Below, one piece after another: positions 45,806 to 59,012 of a stretch of DNA of 64,000 nt. The translations under genes were made by a program, and so were the position numbers. The notes under the pieces were generated by a model. That model searched no databases and had not been told where the DNA came from. It saw nothing but the letters and a program-made list of their open reading frames with translations. The stretch's first letter is position 1, and every line of letters begins with the position of its first letter. Source of the DNA: Megascapheus bottae (Eukaryota > Chordata > Mammalia > Rodentia > Geomyidae); assembly GCA_024803745.1 (NCBI GenBank), contig JANJXV010000020.1, forward strand, positions 19,818,777 through 19,882,776, read 5' to 3'.

Positions 45806-46552
45806 CAGAAATTCATATATAATTGTTTTAATATAAATTGTATGAATATTATCTAATGATTGTTTTCATTGTTATATAACTATGCAAAAACAAAAAGAAG
45901 ATAAATTAATTTCATGACTCCCCAGATTTTATAGCACTTTGTAACATATTCATTATAAAAAATGTGGAAAAGTATTTTAAACATTTGAAAATACAGTGAA
46001 TCAATAATAAAAATTTACCATAAACTTTGAACTCTCTTGATTCAAAGAGCTTTGTGTTATATATCACTTTTTCCATATTTCAGAATGGGAAATATTCATT
46101 AATATATAGGAGTTGCACATAAAGTAATAGACATAAATCACAACATTTATGTACAATTTATGACACTAAGATTTTTGGAAGCCTTTTCATTTGTATGACG
46201 TGCTGATTATTTCAAATAATATATGTTAATAAAGTGTGGATTTTATTTACAACAAATAGGGGATTAAACAGCAAGTTGTGAAGAAGTTTCAATGCGGCAT
46301 TATGTATCTTTTAGGATTGCAGCATCAAATTTGTAAATCGATTTTGAGAGGCACTTATGATTACCATATTTAATTGCATTGAAACAGAACTTATCTTAAC
46401 TAGAATTAAAATAAAATCTATAATCACCTGTAATGTATAATAAGAATGAACTCTTGTGCTATGATCTTGTCTGATAAGGAATATATATGTGAATTATTAG
46501 GTTTTCATCCTCTTTCTTGTGTTGAACATCACTGCAATTGTCAACATTCTTT
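45806..46552. other. Intronic stretch without recognised feature
   Basis: AT-rich sequence. The part 46255-46400 (GCAAGTTGTGAAGAAGTTTC, then TTTGTAAATCGATTTTGAGA) is complex and could be conserved, but no assignment is possible. Confidence 0.4.
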
Positions 46553-46706
46553 CTTTATCTGTTTTGGGGCTTGAACTTAGGGCCTAGAGATTGACCTTGT
46601 GCTCCTTTGCTCAAGGCTGACACTTTACCACTTTGAGACATAGCACCACCTGCAGTTTTCTGGTGATTAATTGAAGATAAGAGGCTCATGGACTTCCTTG
46701 GTAGAA
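46553..46706 (-). mobile_element. B1-Geo composite SINE, antisense, truncated
   Basis: The plus strand reads the reversed Geo half (GGGGCTTGAACTTAGGGCCT, then GCTGACACTTTACCACTTTG) and then the linker ATTAATTGAAGATAAGAGGC. Most of the 7SL half is missing. Confidence 0.75.
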
Positions 46707-47264
46707 AGTATGGATAAAGAAGGAGACAAAGTCAAGCTAGAACCATGTTTTAAATAAACCGTGGGAAACTGACAGTGTCAAAGCTTTGTCCATTAGCAAA
46801 ATTTATTTGGGAGAGGAGACACGTAATTTTTGTTAGAAATGATTATACATTAAAGTAAAAATTGGGATGCTTGTTACAAAGGAGGAAAATGATATTAGCT
46901 GTCTTCATCATAGTATTTGTGCTGTTATTCTACACAACTTGAAAAATAACAACTAAAAACCTGATGTGGAAGACAAAAAGAGATGTGAACAAAACAAACA
47001 CATATATATGCTCACACAAGAAGAGAATAATGGACCTTCAACTAGTAAAGATGGTCAAAATGAGCCAATTTATTTTCAGAAGCTCATACCTATACTCAAT
47101 CGTGACCTACTTGATATCAACAAATGATTATGATACTAATATGTTTACATATTTTAAGTAAAGTTTATTAGAAACAGAACATAAAAAATAAAGACAGCAT
47201 ATGACATACACATGACATAGGAAAAAATAGAATTTTTTTCTTTGTGTGTGTACGTGTGACTGTG
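46707..47264. other. Intronic stretch without recognised feature
   Basis: No assignable repeat or gene. Confidence 0.4.
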
Positions 47265-47362
47265 TGTACATGCTGGTACTAGAGCTCAAACTCAGGATCT
47301 AACCCTTTCACTTGGCTTTTTCACTCAAGGCTGGCACTTGAGCTACAACTCTCTTCCTTCTT
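47265..47362 (-). mobile_element. Geo-type SINE fragment, antisense
   Basis: CTGGTACTAGAGCTCAAACT, then TTTCACTCAAGGCTGGCACT, then TGAGCTACAACTCTC is the reversed Geo half. Confidence 0.6.
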
Positions 47363-47369
47363 ATAAATT

Positions 47370-47456
47370 TGGTTTACAGTATAAATGTATAAAATATTTT
47401 GTTTGCAGTATAAGTATATAAAATAGTTTGTAGCATAAATGTATAAAATAGGATAT
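47370..47456 (+). repeat. Tandem repeat, about 27-30 bp unit, three copies
   Basis: Three imperfect copies of a unit with the core CAGTATAAATGTATAAAATA (then CAGTATAAGTATATAAAATA, AGCATAAATGTATAAAATAG), joined by GTTTG or GTTTA links. Confidence 0.75.
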
Positions 47457-47740
47457 TTTTAGGTTTTCAGGAATGCATTTTAATTATGCAGAAGATTTCC
47501 CAGAAGAGGTTTACAATACATGATAAGTATTATTTTTACAACAGAAATATGTTATTGGCATCTTTTGCTTTTAATTTATTCCCATATACACAATTACTCA
47601 GTAGGAAAAGGAGCAACATATAAATTCTAAAGGAATCTAGGTTTAAATGAAGTAAACTATTGAAATGCTCTATATGTTTACAACAAATAAAATTTTTCTA
47701 AGTTTCAAAATCTTTACAAGGGCCTCATATTTAAAATATA
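47457..47740. other. Intronic stretch without recognised feature
   Basis: AT-rich, with no assignable feature. Confidence 0.4.
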
Positions 47741-47744
47741 CTTG

Positions 47745-48110
47745 GAGTTCCTTTTTTTTGTATTATTTGTAGTTCTCTTCTTCTCCCTGTCCCACTTTGG
47801 TTTATGCCTTGTCACTGTTTTATATTTCTGTACCTTTTGCCTTGTATATAAGTTTATCTGGTTTGGGGAAGGAAAGGCGAAGCACAGAAATGGTGACACA
47901 AAAGAGTAAATCAATACAACAATGGTACTTCACTAGATATGTGTTGGAAATGAACTTCACCACTTTTAGGGGGAAGGGGAGAAGGGGGAGAGCTAGTGGG
48001 AGAAAATGAGGGAGGTGGTAACACTGTTTCAAAGAACTGTACTCATTACTTATGTTAATGTAACCCCTTTGTACATCACCTATACAATGAAATTTAAAGA
48101 AAGATAAACT
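47745..48110 (+). mobile_element. L1-like 3' UTR of another subfamily
   Basis: The stretch has the architecture of an L1 3' UTR: a lead-in (TACCTTTTGCCTTGTATATA), a G-rich purine tract (about 47968-48015), then GTAACCCCTTTGTACATCAC with a near-terminal CTATACAATGAAATTTAAAG tail. It does not match the other L1 tails in the window. It ends about 220 bp before the ERBB4 exon. The subfamily was not identified. Small frames here (47714-48032) are artefacts. Confidence 0.5.
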
Positions 48111-48265
48111 TTTTTGGAACCCACTCCTTCTTACTGTCTTTGGTTAGCATAATTTAGTTTGGAATTAAAAAAAAAATAAGCTATTTTATCAACAATGATG
48201 ATCAATGGTTCTTAATGATATTGGAAATATTTTAGTTAGGGAATTGTGAAAGACTTGTTTTGCAG

Positions 48266-49410
<1,145 letters not shown>

Positions 49411-49411
49411 C

Positions 49412-49562
49412 TTCAGCTGAGTATGATGGCACATGCCAATAATCAAGCATTAGGCAAGCTTCTGCAGGAGGATCGAGAGTTCAAGGCTTACCTGGGAGAT
49501 GTAGTTAGAAATTAAGCTCTCTCTCGAAACAAATACATGCAACCCATCAAACACACAAAGTA
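49412..49562 (+). mobile_element. B1-type SINE (7SL half only)
   Basis: GCTGAGTATGATGGCACATG, GGAGGATCGAGAGTTCAAGG and AAGCTCTCTCTCGAAACAAA follow the monomeric B1 layout. No Geo or dID half follows. Confidence 0.75.
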
Positions 49563-50165
49563 AAAAGCAACAATATTTCACCAACCAAACCAAAAGTACA
49601 CTTCTTAATATTTTACCATTAGAAGGGCAAAATAGAGTAAGTCAACACTGGACAGAGGAGAGAAAACTGAATTATTCTTTGTTTGCTGTTCAAAAAACTC
49701 AACATTGTGAATACTTTTCTCATTAAGTTCTGAAAGCAGAGACTGCCAAAATCTTCAATATTCTATGCCCCTAGATGATCCATTATTCCAAATTATGCTA
49801 AAAGCTTTCCATTTAATTTATCTTTTATTCCTGTTCATAAACACATTAAGGCTTGTTTGTGCTCTGAAAGGCCTCCTTCCAAAAATACATAATCTGTACT
49901 GTTTTAACACATAACAGAGAGAACCCATTTAAGAAAAGAGACTAGTTATTTTATATTGAACCACTACTTTCTACAAGTTTTGATACATGTAAATGAGTAG
50001 TAAACTTTCATTGATCTATTTTGTAGATTCCATAGTCCTCAGATATTCTTATGGAACTGTGATTTATTGAATAACTTTTTTACAGAGGCACCACAATTTC
50101 CATTCATCTAAGAATTACCCATATGTATATTGTATTGAGATAAGAATGATATTACATTTGATTCT

Positions 50166-50380
50166 GGCTGGGCAGAGGTGGCTCATGCCTATCTGCCAAG
50201 TTAATCAGGAGACGGAGATCCAGAGAATCATATTTTTGGATCAACTCAGGTAGAAAAGCTCTCGAGATTTCATCTCCAAAAAATAACCATCCAGTATGAC
50301 CAAGACTCAAATGGTGGAGTGCTAACCTAGTGAATATGAGGCCCTGAATTCATACCTTAGTACCACCAATAGTGCTTATT
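50166..50380 (+). mobile_element. B1-dID composite SINE
   Basis: GGCTGGGCAGAGGTGGCTCA through a CTCGAGATTTCATCTCCAAA linker. The right half (CAAGACTCAAATGGTGGAGT, then GCTAACCTAGTGAATATGAG) ends CATACCTTAGTACCACC. This right half is the clearest dID unit to compare with Geo. Confidence 0.82.
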
Positions 50381-52145
50381 CTGAATTCATTTCTATCTTT
50401 AGTTGATAAAGACATTATGTTTGTTTTTAAAGGATTTTTAATTATTATCCCTAACAAGCATGGTAGTTTGTTTAGTTTTTTTTTTTATGGCACCTTCTAA
50501 TTCTTATGGTCTGTGACATCAGTTTGCTGTATTTCTGGTGTTCACCTTGAAATCTTGATCCTTCTACCTAACCTTGGTTAAGTCATTTCCTATCAGCAAA
50601 GTCATGATTTAGAGTATTTGAAATTTAGAAGGTTAAATATTTGTTGAGTGGGCAATTAAGTGAGTGATTTTGTTAGACTATTGATCCTTGTTTTATGTGT
50701 GGTATATTCTTTAAATTAATACATCTTGGTGTTTGCATCCTGTGTCATCTCATTGCGTCCCCACTCTGCTGCCCAATATGAAGGAGTAAGACCTAGGCTG
50801 GACCAGAACTCTTTCCCATGAGCTTCTGGGATTGTAACCAAGCACATTCATTTTCTTTATGAGTTAGTTTCTTATCCTCAGGAACATCTGAAAGATAGCC
50901 CTCTTTAGTTTTATCATGTTGAATGTCAGGGAAAGACGAGTACATCAGTGATTTGAGCCTGAACAGATGCAGGAATGAAGAAAGAGAACATTTACTGGAA
51001 TTACTAAAATGGGAACAGTTCTTTTCCAGGCTGTAGTTTGTTTCTGATAACTGGGGAATAGCTAATAATATCACCATTTGAGTTCATAAAATATTTTTGA
51101 ATGTTAATAGTAACTATAAAAAATTCCTTAATTCCTTAAACAAAATAGGATTATTCTTACTATAAATAAAATGAAGCATCTATTCTCCCTTCTAAGATCC
51201 CTGGAAGAAGACAAAAGTCACTATTTGATGTTGGATTGAGAGGAAAATAATCTTAAAAAATAAAACTCCTGTAATATTTTGGAGTTAGATATTGTGTATT
51301 GTATTAAAACACCTTTTTTTAATGATTTCAAGAAGCTTTTATTCTAGCAACCTTGATGCTCTTTTAACTCAGCACTTTTGTATTGCTTTTTGGGGGAAAA
51401 AGAAATCTAGTTGACTGTGTTTAACATTCGACCCTCAAGAAACCACATAGTTGGGAAGAGAAAAAGGCCCTAAAACTTATTTACTATGTACTTTATCTCC
51501 ATCACAAGGTTAAGGCATAAAACTGAAACCAGCAAGGCATAAAGATCACATATTTTGTGCTATTGTCTTACACTTTGTGAACTCTCTAAAACAAGGCAAA
51601 ATGTAGCAAGTAATGGAAATGAACCATTAGACCTTTACCCTCATTAGAATTCCTGCCAGCTCCTTCTTTTTTGTCATTTCTGGTGTTCTAGCTACCATTG
51701 GCATTCGATAACTCAGTGCTTCTAGAAAGTGCATGACCTACCTACTTGTATACTTCAAGTTTATTTTCTCTGTTTTATATATCTAACTTAAGCAAATAAC
51801 TCTTAATTGTCAGCCATGAAAATGAGTATAAACTAAATTTAGGGAATATTGATACTTATTTTTGTCCACTGCTGTTATAGGTGTAGCAATTTTGGATTCT
51901 GTTTTTATTATCTTTAGTTACTTAAAAGAATTACCACTTAACACATCAGTTTATAAGTACAATTTTCCCCCATCCCACCCAACACAAACACCTGCTTCAA
52001 TTGTCCTAGTTTCTTAAGATTTGTACTGACTACTATAACCTAATATTAACCCATGGCTTCGTTTTAATTTTATGCAAATTGTTTTAGAAATACTGAGTAT
52101 GAAGCAATAGATATGACAGTTTGTTTATGAATTGAGAATAGTATG
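50381..52145. other. Long intronic stretch without recognised feature
   Basis: No assignable repeat or gene. A 94-codon minus-strand frame (50793-51077) is Ser/Lys-rich without a domain. Confidence 0.45.
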
Positions 52146-52149
52146 AATG

Positions 52150-52210
52150 CTCCTAATTCACTGGGATAAAGCCCTGAGTTCAAGTCTCAGGATTCTGCAA
52201 AACAATAAAT
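52150..52210 (+). mobile_element. dID-type SINE end fragment
   Basis: AAAGCCCTGAGTTCAAGTCT then CAGGATTCTGCAAAACAATA resembles the B-box end of an ID/dID unit with its tail. Confidence 0.4.
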
Positions 52211-52293
52211 CAAAATACATTTACAAAAGTCACAGAAATAGTTTTTGTCTGCCAAAGAAAATGTCTTGTACTTAAATTCAAAGAGAGCATTTG

Positions 52294-52298
<5 letters not shown>

Positions 52299-52336
<38 letters not shown>
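52299..52336. repeat. (CA)n microsatellite
   Basis: About 19 AC units. Confidence 0.96.
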
Positions 52337-52338
<2 letters not shown>

Positions 52339-52339
52339 G

Positions 52340-53630
52340 TGTATATCCAGATTCCAGGGAACTGTTTTCTTATTAGGATATGTTGTATAGGCCACTCCAT
52401 ACTTCAGGATGTTGGATTGTACATAGAGACACGGGATATAAATTTTTTGCATTTATATTCCAATACTGGGAAGAGACTGATGTTTTTTAAGTTTTTCTCA
52501 CAAAGGCTCCTATCTAACAACACATATGAAAGCCGGAAATTGTAATTCAGAGAGTAAAACTTGCTTATTAGAACCTGAGACTTAGACTTTGTTATTCCGT
52601 TACAATAAAATCTAGAATAATGGTTGACAATGATGGTATTTAGTTTGCAACAAGTAAAGTATATGCTTTGGTGTACTCTTTACCTACTACTGTCTATGAG
52701 GAGAAATGACCAGTTAGGCTTATTAAAAATTCTGGGGTATTTCCATTTCAGTCTATGTCTTGGTTCAGGCTTGTGCTCTGTTGTCTTTTGGTGGTTAAAA
52801 TAGACAACTAGAAGCAAAGACCTATGCTGGGGTGTTTATTGTAGTATGTGTGCCTGATATCCCATATCATCCTTGTACACATCTAATTTTGTCATGGCTA
52901 AGCTTTCTGTTGCACAGCAGGGATAAACAACCCTCCTTGAAGATAAACATAAGTAAACCTAAGTAGATAATTTACAAAATATTTAATTTTTGGTTGAGAA
53001 AATCGTTTCATTTACCAGTTTAAATATTAGCTACTACAGTCTGTTTTCAGCTCATGAAATTCCTGAGAGAATAATTTATGTGGGAGAGATGGTGTTGGAA
53101 CAATTGATTGGAACTAGAATGAGAGTAGTCATATTTAAAATCATTAAACATTGCAGAGAGAAATATTATTTAAACCAAGTACCTGTAGCCTCAGAATTAA
53201 CCCACATAATAGCCACACATTTACCAAAAGGATCAAGATAGCATTTTCAGATATAGCATATACATTTCAGCTGCTGTCATATTCTGTATTAGACAATTAG
53301 ACTATGGCTAAACCTGAATCTAACATACAAGAGTGTTATAAGTGTAGCTCTGTAAATGGTAGACAAGTAAATCATAGGTCTATCAAGTATTTGTCTTCTT
53401 TCAATACATATTCATTTAGCACAGTCTTCTAAGTTTTTCTTCCTTATCACTTAGTATACAAATGGTAAGAGAACATTGTATTCAAGAACTTACAACCCAC
53501 TATTATTAGGTTCCAAGAAGTTATGATTCCAGAAAACATATTGCTCAGATAAAACACTCACTAGAACAAGAGATGGTACTCCAATTTCTTTAATTTCTCT
53601 TTTGTTAGCAAAACTAGTAAAAATGCCTTT
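52340..53630. other. Intronic stretch without recognised feature
   Basis: No assignable repeat or gene. Frames at 52291-52545 and 52990-53241 lack recognisable domains. Confidence 0.45.
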
Positions 53631-53634
53631 TTAT

Positions 53635-53850
53635 TTTTAAAATTTATTTATTTTTATTTATTTATTTCAAGTCATGGGGCTTGAACTCAGCCTGGGTGCT
53701 GTCCTTGAGCTCTTCAGCTCAGGGCTACCCCCCTACCTGTGGGCCTGGGCATTGTCCCTGAACTCTTCAGCTCCAGGCTAAGGCCCTACCCTTGAGCCAA
53801 GCCCCACTTCCGTTTTCAGGAGGTTAATTGTAGTTAAGAGTCTCATGCCC
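53635..53850 (-). mobile_element. B1-Geo type SINE with internal duplication, antisense
   Basis: The minus strand starts in the linker (CTTAACTACAATTAACCTCC), reads GGGGCTTGGCTCAAGGGTAG, and then carries the block TAGCC..GAGCTGAAGAG..TCAGGGACA twice in tandem (about 53690-53795) before CTGAGTTCAAGCCCCATGAC. The tail is (AAAT)n (plus strand 53635-53670). The 7SL half is mostly missing. Confidence 0.8.
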
Positions 53851-54699
53851 TGTGAAATGAAGCCTTTTTGCAGTATTTACTTGGTGATGTCTTAGCTGGA
53901 TGATGAAAAAAGGAAGAGGGATTTTACAACATGGAAGCTGGGTGAAAGCAGACATTCTTGGTTAAATGGAATTTTCAAAGCTTGATAGTTTCTGCAAGCT
54001 GTTTCTAAGATCGTTAAGCATAATACATATGTAATTTTGTATGTATGTATTTACAGCTGGATTTTAAATTGAAACTTGATTTTGTACTAAATCCAATCAT
54101 GGACTTGTATTGCATTTGAAAAAGCTATGCAATTTACACTTGGTTTAAGAAATGTATTTTCCTCCTCAGAGGTTAAGTACCATTTAATCTGAGAATATAC
54201 ATTGACCCAAAATCATGATGGCCTTTCCACATCCTAAAAGACAAATCAAAGATAAAATTGTCCATATTCTTTATTTGTAAGCTACTTAAATATATGGGAA
54301 AAGTCATCTCTATAATCGTAAATAAATGAATTAAATTAAATTATATTTCAGCTTTTCCATTATCTTAGAGATACTAAAGATTAACCAGTATCAAAAATTA
54401 AAATGTGCAATTTAACAGAAATAAATACTAAAAGCAATACTATAGGAAGGAATAATAGAAATAAGTAGATAGTGTATTAATACCTAATTATATAAATATC
54501 AGTTAGCATTTTCTTCTTGTTTAAATTTAAAGTAATGAGCATTTTTTATAGTCAAGAATGAAAGTGGTATACAATATTAAGCCTGTACTTGGTGATATCT
54601 TGGTTGTGACCTTATACTTACTGGTCAAATACTCTACTGCTGTGACATGCCTTCTCCCTTTTTCTTGTCTGAGTTGTGTATTTTCATGATAGGGTCTTC

Positions 54700-54905
54700 T
54701 CTTCCTATTGGGCACCTGCCTGGTTGTACTTTATACCTGCTGTGTAGCTAGGCTAGCACAGAGCACCACCATATCCAGCTGCTGATTGAGAAGGAGGAAT
54801 CATGACCTCTTTCCTAAGCTGCTCTCAAAGTGTCAATGTCCAAGTCTGGGCATCCCCACTAGCTAGGATTTACAACAGTAAGCCACTACCTTTCAACCCC
54901 ATGTT
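54700..54905 (-). mobile_element. Possible old B1-type dimer, antisense
   Basis: TGCTGTGTAGCTAGGCTAGC, CAGAGCACCACCATATCCAG, then TAGCTAGGATTTACAACAGT, GTAAGCCACTACC reads as two reversed 7SL-like ends ('gtagctgggattacaggcatgagccacc'). Confidence 0.45.
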
Positions 54906-54978
54906 TTAAAGAATTCTAGTTAGAATTAGGCTAAAGATGATAACTTCTTATTTACTACCATAAGAATAAATATTTAAA

Positions 54979-55213
54979 AGCCAGGTACAGTGGCTCATGC
55001 CTGTAATCCTAGCTACTTAGGAGGCTGAGATCTGAGGATCAAAATTCAAAGCCAGCCTGGGCACTAAAGACCATGAGATTCTTATCTCCAATTAATGTCT
55101 AGAAAGGGGTAAGTGGGGCTGAGGCTCCAGGGATAGGGCAGTAGCCTTGAGCTGAAGAGCTCAGGAACAACACTCAGGCCCAGAGGTAGGGCGGTAGCCC
55201 TGAGCTGAAGAGC
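54979..55213 (+). mobile_element. B1-Geo SINE with internal duplication, 3' truncated
   Basis: Well-preserved 7SL half (GCCAGGTACAGTGGCTCATG then CCTGTAATCCTAGCTACTTA) and linker. The Geo half contains the block GGGCAGTAGCCTTGAGCTGA and, after CAGGCCCAGAGG, a second copy GGGCGGTAGCCCTGAGCTGA. The element then stops at GAAGAGCT. The join between copies matches that of the SINE at 53635. Confidence 0.88.
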
Positions 55214-55288
55214 TTTGGTTTAAAATGTCCTTATTGCAAATGTTTCTAAAAAAGAAAATGAACTCATTCAGATGTTGAGCAGATGGAA

Positions 55289-55491
55289 TATATTCTTTCT
55301 TTTTTTTTCTTTCTTTCTTCCTCTCTCTCTGTCTCTCTGTCTCTCTATATCTCTCTCTGTCTCTCTCTGTCTCTCTCTATATCTCTGTCTCTCTCTGTCT
55401 CTCTGTCTCTCTATATCTCTCTCTGTCTCTCTCTCTGTCTCTCTCTCTATCTCTCTGTCTCTCTCTGTCTCTCTACATCTCTCTCTGTCTG

Positions 55492-55522
<31 letters not shown>

Positions 55523-55532
55523 GTCTCTCTCA
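55289..55532. repeat. (CT)n/(TCTCTG)n array
   Basis: About 240 bases of pyrimidine-rich CTCTCTGT units with CTATATCT interruptions. Leu/Ser-rich frames of 91-112 codons here are artefacts. Confidence 0.95.
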
Positions 55533-55544
55533 TTTTTCTTTTTT

Positions 55545-55645
55545 GTCAGTCATGGTGAGCTTGAACTCTGCACCTGGACGCTGTCACTGAGGGTTTCAGC
55601 TCAAGGCTAGCTCTCTATGACTAGGTGTGAGCCACGGGCACTGAG
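55545..55645 (-). mobile_element. Geo/B1 SINE fragment, antisense
   Basis: TTTGTCAGTCATGGTGAGCT, TGAGGGTTTCAGCTCAAGGC, then TAGGTGTGAGCCACGGGCAC shows the reversed end of Geo next to a reversed 7SL start, so the middle of the element is deleted. The CT array is its expanded tail. Confidence 0.7.
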
Positions 55646-56175
55646 CAGGAAGGATACTTTGACACTTCTAGTGTTTACTATTTAGTTTTGGCTTTATGTA
55701 TCACTGTCTTATCTTAAAGTTAACTATATTAGAATCAAATAGAAAACCCATTTTTTTCTGACTTTCTTTAGACTTTTAGTTCATGGAAACTAAATATATA
55801 CAGTTTTTTTCTTCATCTATTTTACTTGTAATCAATCAATTTATTGTCTGCAATAGTGAGAATCAATCATATTTATGTGAGACTTGAAAATTAACGCTTG
55901 CATTTAGAAACATAGTTATTTTTCCCGATCACTAATCTGAACCCACTTACTATGAAATGTTATGTTGAAATATACAATACAACTGTGATCACTGAGATAT
56001 TTGTTTCATTAAATTTAGGTTCTTCAAAAATATGTTATCAAAACCTGAAAAATCAGAATATGTCATTGTATACTCAAGTATGTCCATTCAAGCAACATGT
56101 TGCTATGTTTGTTTCCAAAAAATAAAAAAAGTGTCTGCCATGGTTCTAATGTCTTCTAGATTCTCATCAAGAGGT
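55646..56175. other. Intronic stretch without recognised feature
   Basis: AT-rich with no assignable feature. Confidence 0.4.
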
Positions 56176-56177
56176 AA

Positions 56178-56325
56178 TTCCAGCCTGGCACCCATGTCTC
56201 ACACATGTAGTGAGGATCATATTTCAAGGTCAACTATCACAGGGAAGTCTATGTGATTCTTATCTCCAATAAACCAGCAAAAAGCCAGAAATGGAGTTGT
56301 AGCTCAAGTTATGGACCGTAAAATC
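56178..56325 (+). mobile_element. B1-Geo SINE, 3' truncated, old
   Basis: CCAGCCTGGCACCCATGTCT, then TTATCTCCAATAAACCAGCA, then GGAGTTGTAGCTCAAGTTAT. It stops early in the Geo half. Confidence 0.65.
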
Positions 56326-56471
56326 ACCGACACACATTCTCAGAAAGAGATGGTTGCATGTAACGCTATTAGGCTCCTTTTTTCTTGCCCGGCTCCATCA
56401 CCATGTATTACTAAATCATGTTCAGAAGGTTTGATATGTTTTACAAAGCTTGTTCAAAAGTTCAGCTTTGG

Positions 56472-56847
<376 letters not shown>

Positions 56848-56863
56848 AAAAGTTCAGCTTTGG

Positions 56864-57164
56864 GTGGTAGCAACTTTGGGTTTTCAGAGGCGTGAAATTA
56901 CAAATCAAATACTTCGTTGTGGTTTTTAAGAGGAATTCATTAGCTTAAGGTTCAGAGTGTCTATGAAGTTTGCAGGAGTTAGTTGTCAATCAAAAAGCTA
57001 TCCTTTCAGGAAAGCCTTCATCAAAGAAAGAAAGGAAGCACTGGCGAGGCATCTGTGAGAAGTTCATTAAAGGAAAACAGTAGGAATTGCAAAAGCATAT
57101 GGTGCTTATATTGAAATTATTTTTCATCTCAAAATACTTTCAGATGAGGTAGAAAATCTTACAA
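56864..57164. other. Intronic stretch without recognised feature
   Basis: Unique-looking sequence. Confidence 0.4.
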
Positions 57165-57181
57165 TAATACCTGAAATTCTT

Positions 57182-57797
57182 TTGTTAATAATTTTTTTAT
57201 TTCAGTGTATGGAGGGGTTACAGTTATATTCACTAGATAGAGGGTGCATTATTTCTCACATATTGATATCCCTTCTTAGGTTTCTGTTCCCATTTCTTTC
57301 CCCTCAACCACTCCCCTCATTTTTCCCCTTCTATTCAAATAAACAAGTAAATAACTATATAATATACCATGTAACAAAGTGGTATACTGTAAAAATATGT
57401 GACTAACCAAAAGGCAACACAAGAGAAGGGAGAAAAACCTAATATATTAAGAATAACACTTATAATTAAGCTCTTGTTTCCATGTCCTGGAGGTCCATTA
57501 ATTTGACCTCGTCCTATATGGCCTTATGTATCTAGGGTTTGAGCTATTGCAATCCTCTGCTAGGAGAGTTTTAGATGTGTACTAATTATTACAGATGAGG
57601 GAAACCATTGAACTTAAGTTCCTTTTGGTCTGGATTACTTCACTTAATATGATTTTTTCCGTCTTTCCACTTCCTTACAAATGGCATGATGCTGTTCTTT
57701 CTGATGGTGGCATAGAATTCCATTGTGCATAAATAGCACATCTTTTTGATCCAATCTTCAACTGAGGGGCATCTGGATTGGTTCCATATCTTCATTC
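57182..57797 (-). mobile_element. LINE-1 3' end, antisense, with 17-bp target-site duplication
   Basis: TAATACCTGAAATTCTT (57165-57181) and TAATACCTGGAATTCTT (57798-57814) flank it, differing at one base. The minus strand reads the end of ORF2 (GAAGATATGGAACCAATCCA, ATGGAATTCTATGCCACCAT) and the full 3' UTR with purine tract and A-tail. It is 5' truncated and inactive. Confidence 0.93.
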
Positions 57798-57814
57798 TAA
57801 TACCTGGAATTCTT

Positions 57815-58785
57815 ATTATATTACTTGCTTCTTCTATGACAAGAGACCAGGTATCTTCCCTTTGCCACTGACGACATTAAAATTCAGTGCAGCTAGCATC
57901 CTTTCTGAAATCACCTCTAACTCTCTTCCATAAATACATTGACATGCCCACTTAAAAAAAATTCTTTTTTTCTTGATGAGTTTTTCAGTCCAGAAAAGAA
58001 TATACAGCCATTATATTGTTTCATTTTCTAATAGAAGTTCTTCTCCAGACTGTATTTTTGAGCTTATAATAACTTTTATCTTTGTTGTGATATCTGAGGT
58101 GAATACATAAGAATTTAATTTACATACTTTTGCACTTAGAAAAAAAATCTAATGGTTATATAGGTAGAGGTATTTGTTATTTGAGTTGTGATTTTAACAA
58201 AGTCTTATCACCTTGACAATATCTCTCACTTAACATGCTATCCTAACCCCAAATTTTTTTCATGCAAATTTTGTCCTTCATGAAGTAGTATTCTATACTT
58301 CAGTGGAAAAGCATGCATTTTTATAATAACACACTTAAAATAGGTTCTTTCTAATTCCGTGATATATGTTCCCCAAATTTAATCTGTTTCCTCATTCTCA
58401 CTGTCACCGTCAAGACTAGAAGTGATGCCTTCTATTCTTTCTCCATAATACTGTGTACATGGCTTTTACTTCATATGCCACATTTCATAGGAACCATTGC
58501 ACGCTAAAATACTCTTGTCGTTTTAATGAATTTATGCAGACATTGGACAGTGCAAGTTGTTGTTTAGTAAGGTTTTGTTTCATAAATAGAAAAAAATAAT
58601 CTAGGTTAAATTGGTTGCTCATAGTGAATCTTGCTACAATTAATGATAGGAAAAACATTGGAAAACATCTATGGTATCACCATTTATGTTAGAATGAGCT
58701 AATGTCCTGCTAAATAACATTTGCTGAGATGTATACAATATGAAGTTTTGGTTTTATGCCCTGCTCTAGTTCCCATTCCTTATTT
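57815..58785. other. Intronic stretch without recognised feature
   Basis: No assignable repeat or gene. Confidence 0.4.
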
Positions 58786-58794
58786 TAACTCTGA

Positions 58795-58880
58795 CTAACA
58801 TTCTTGTCCCCATTGTATAAAGAAAGAACATAGAGTCAGAAATTACAACTAATAGGTAAAGCGAGTACTTTAACTCCATT
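58795..58880 (+). mobile_element. Possible MIR fragment
   Basis: CTTGTCCCCATTGTATAAAG, then AACATAGAGTCAGAAATTAC and TAATAGGTAAAGCGAGTACT resembles the MIR core 'tccccattttacagatgag...cacagagag...ctagtaagtggcagagc'. Confidence 0.4.
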
Positions 58881-59012
58881 CTTTATTTTCAGAATGTATG
58901 TACTTGCATTTTGTTTAACTACTTTTCACTAGTTAGCAGTAAAAAAAAAATCTGTTAACCAGTATTTCAGAAAAATTAGTAGAAGGCAGGGTTTTATAGA
59001 AAACCCTCCAAA

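Noticed and set aside
47714..48032. Several 65-70 codon frames on both strands before exon 2
   Set aside because: They lie in an L1-like 3' UTR and have no recognisable domain.
55272..55610. Leu/Ser-rich frames of 91 and 112 codons
   Set aside because: Translation of the CT array and the adjoining SINE.
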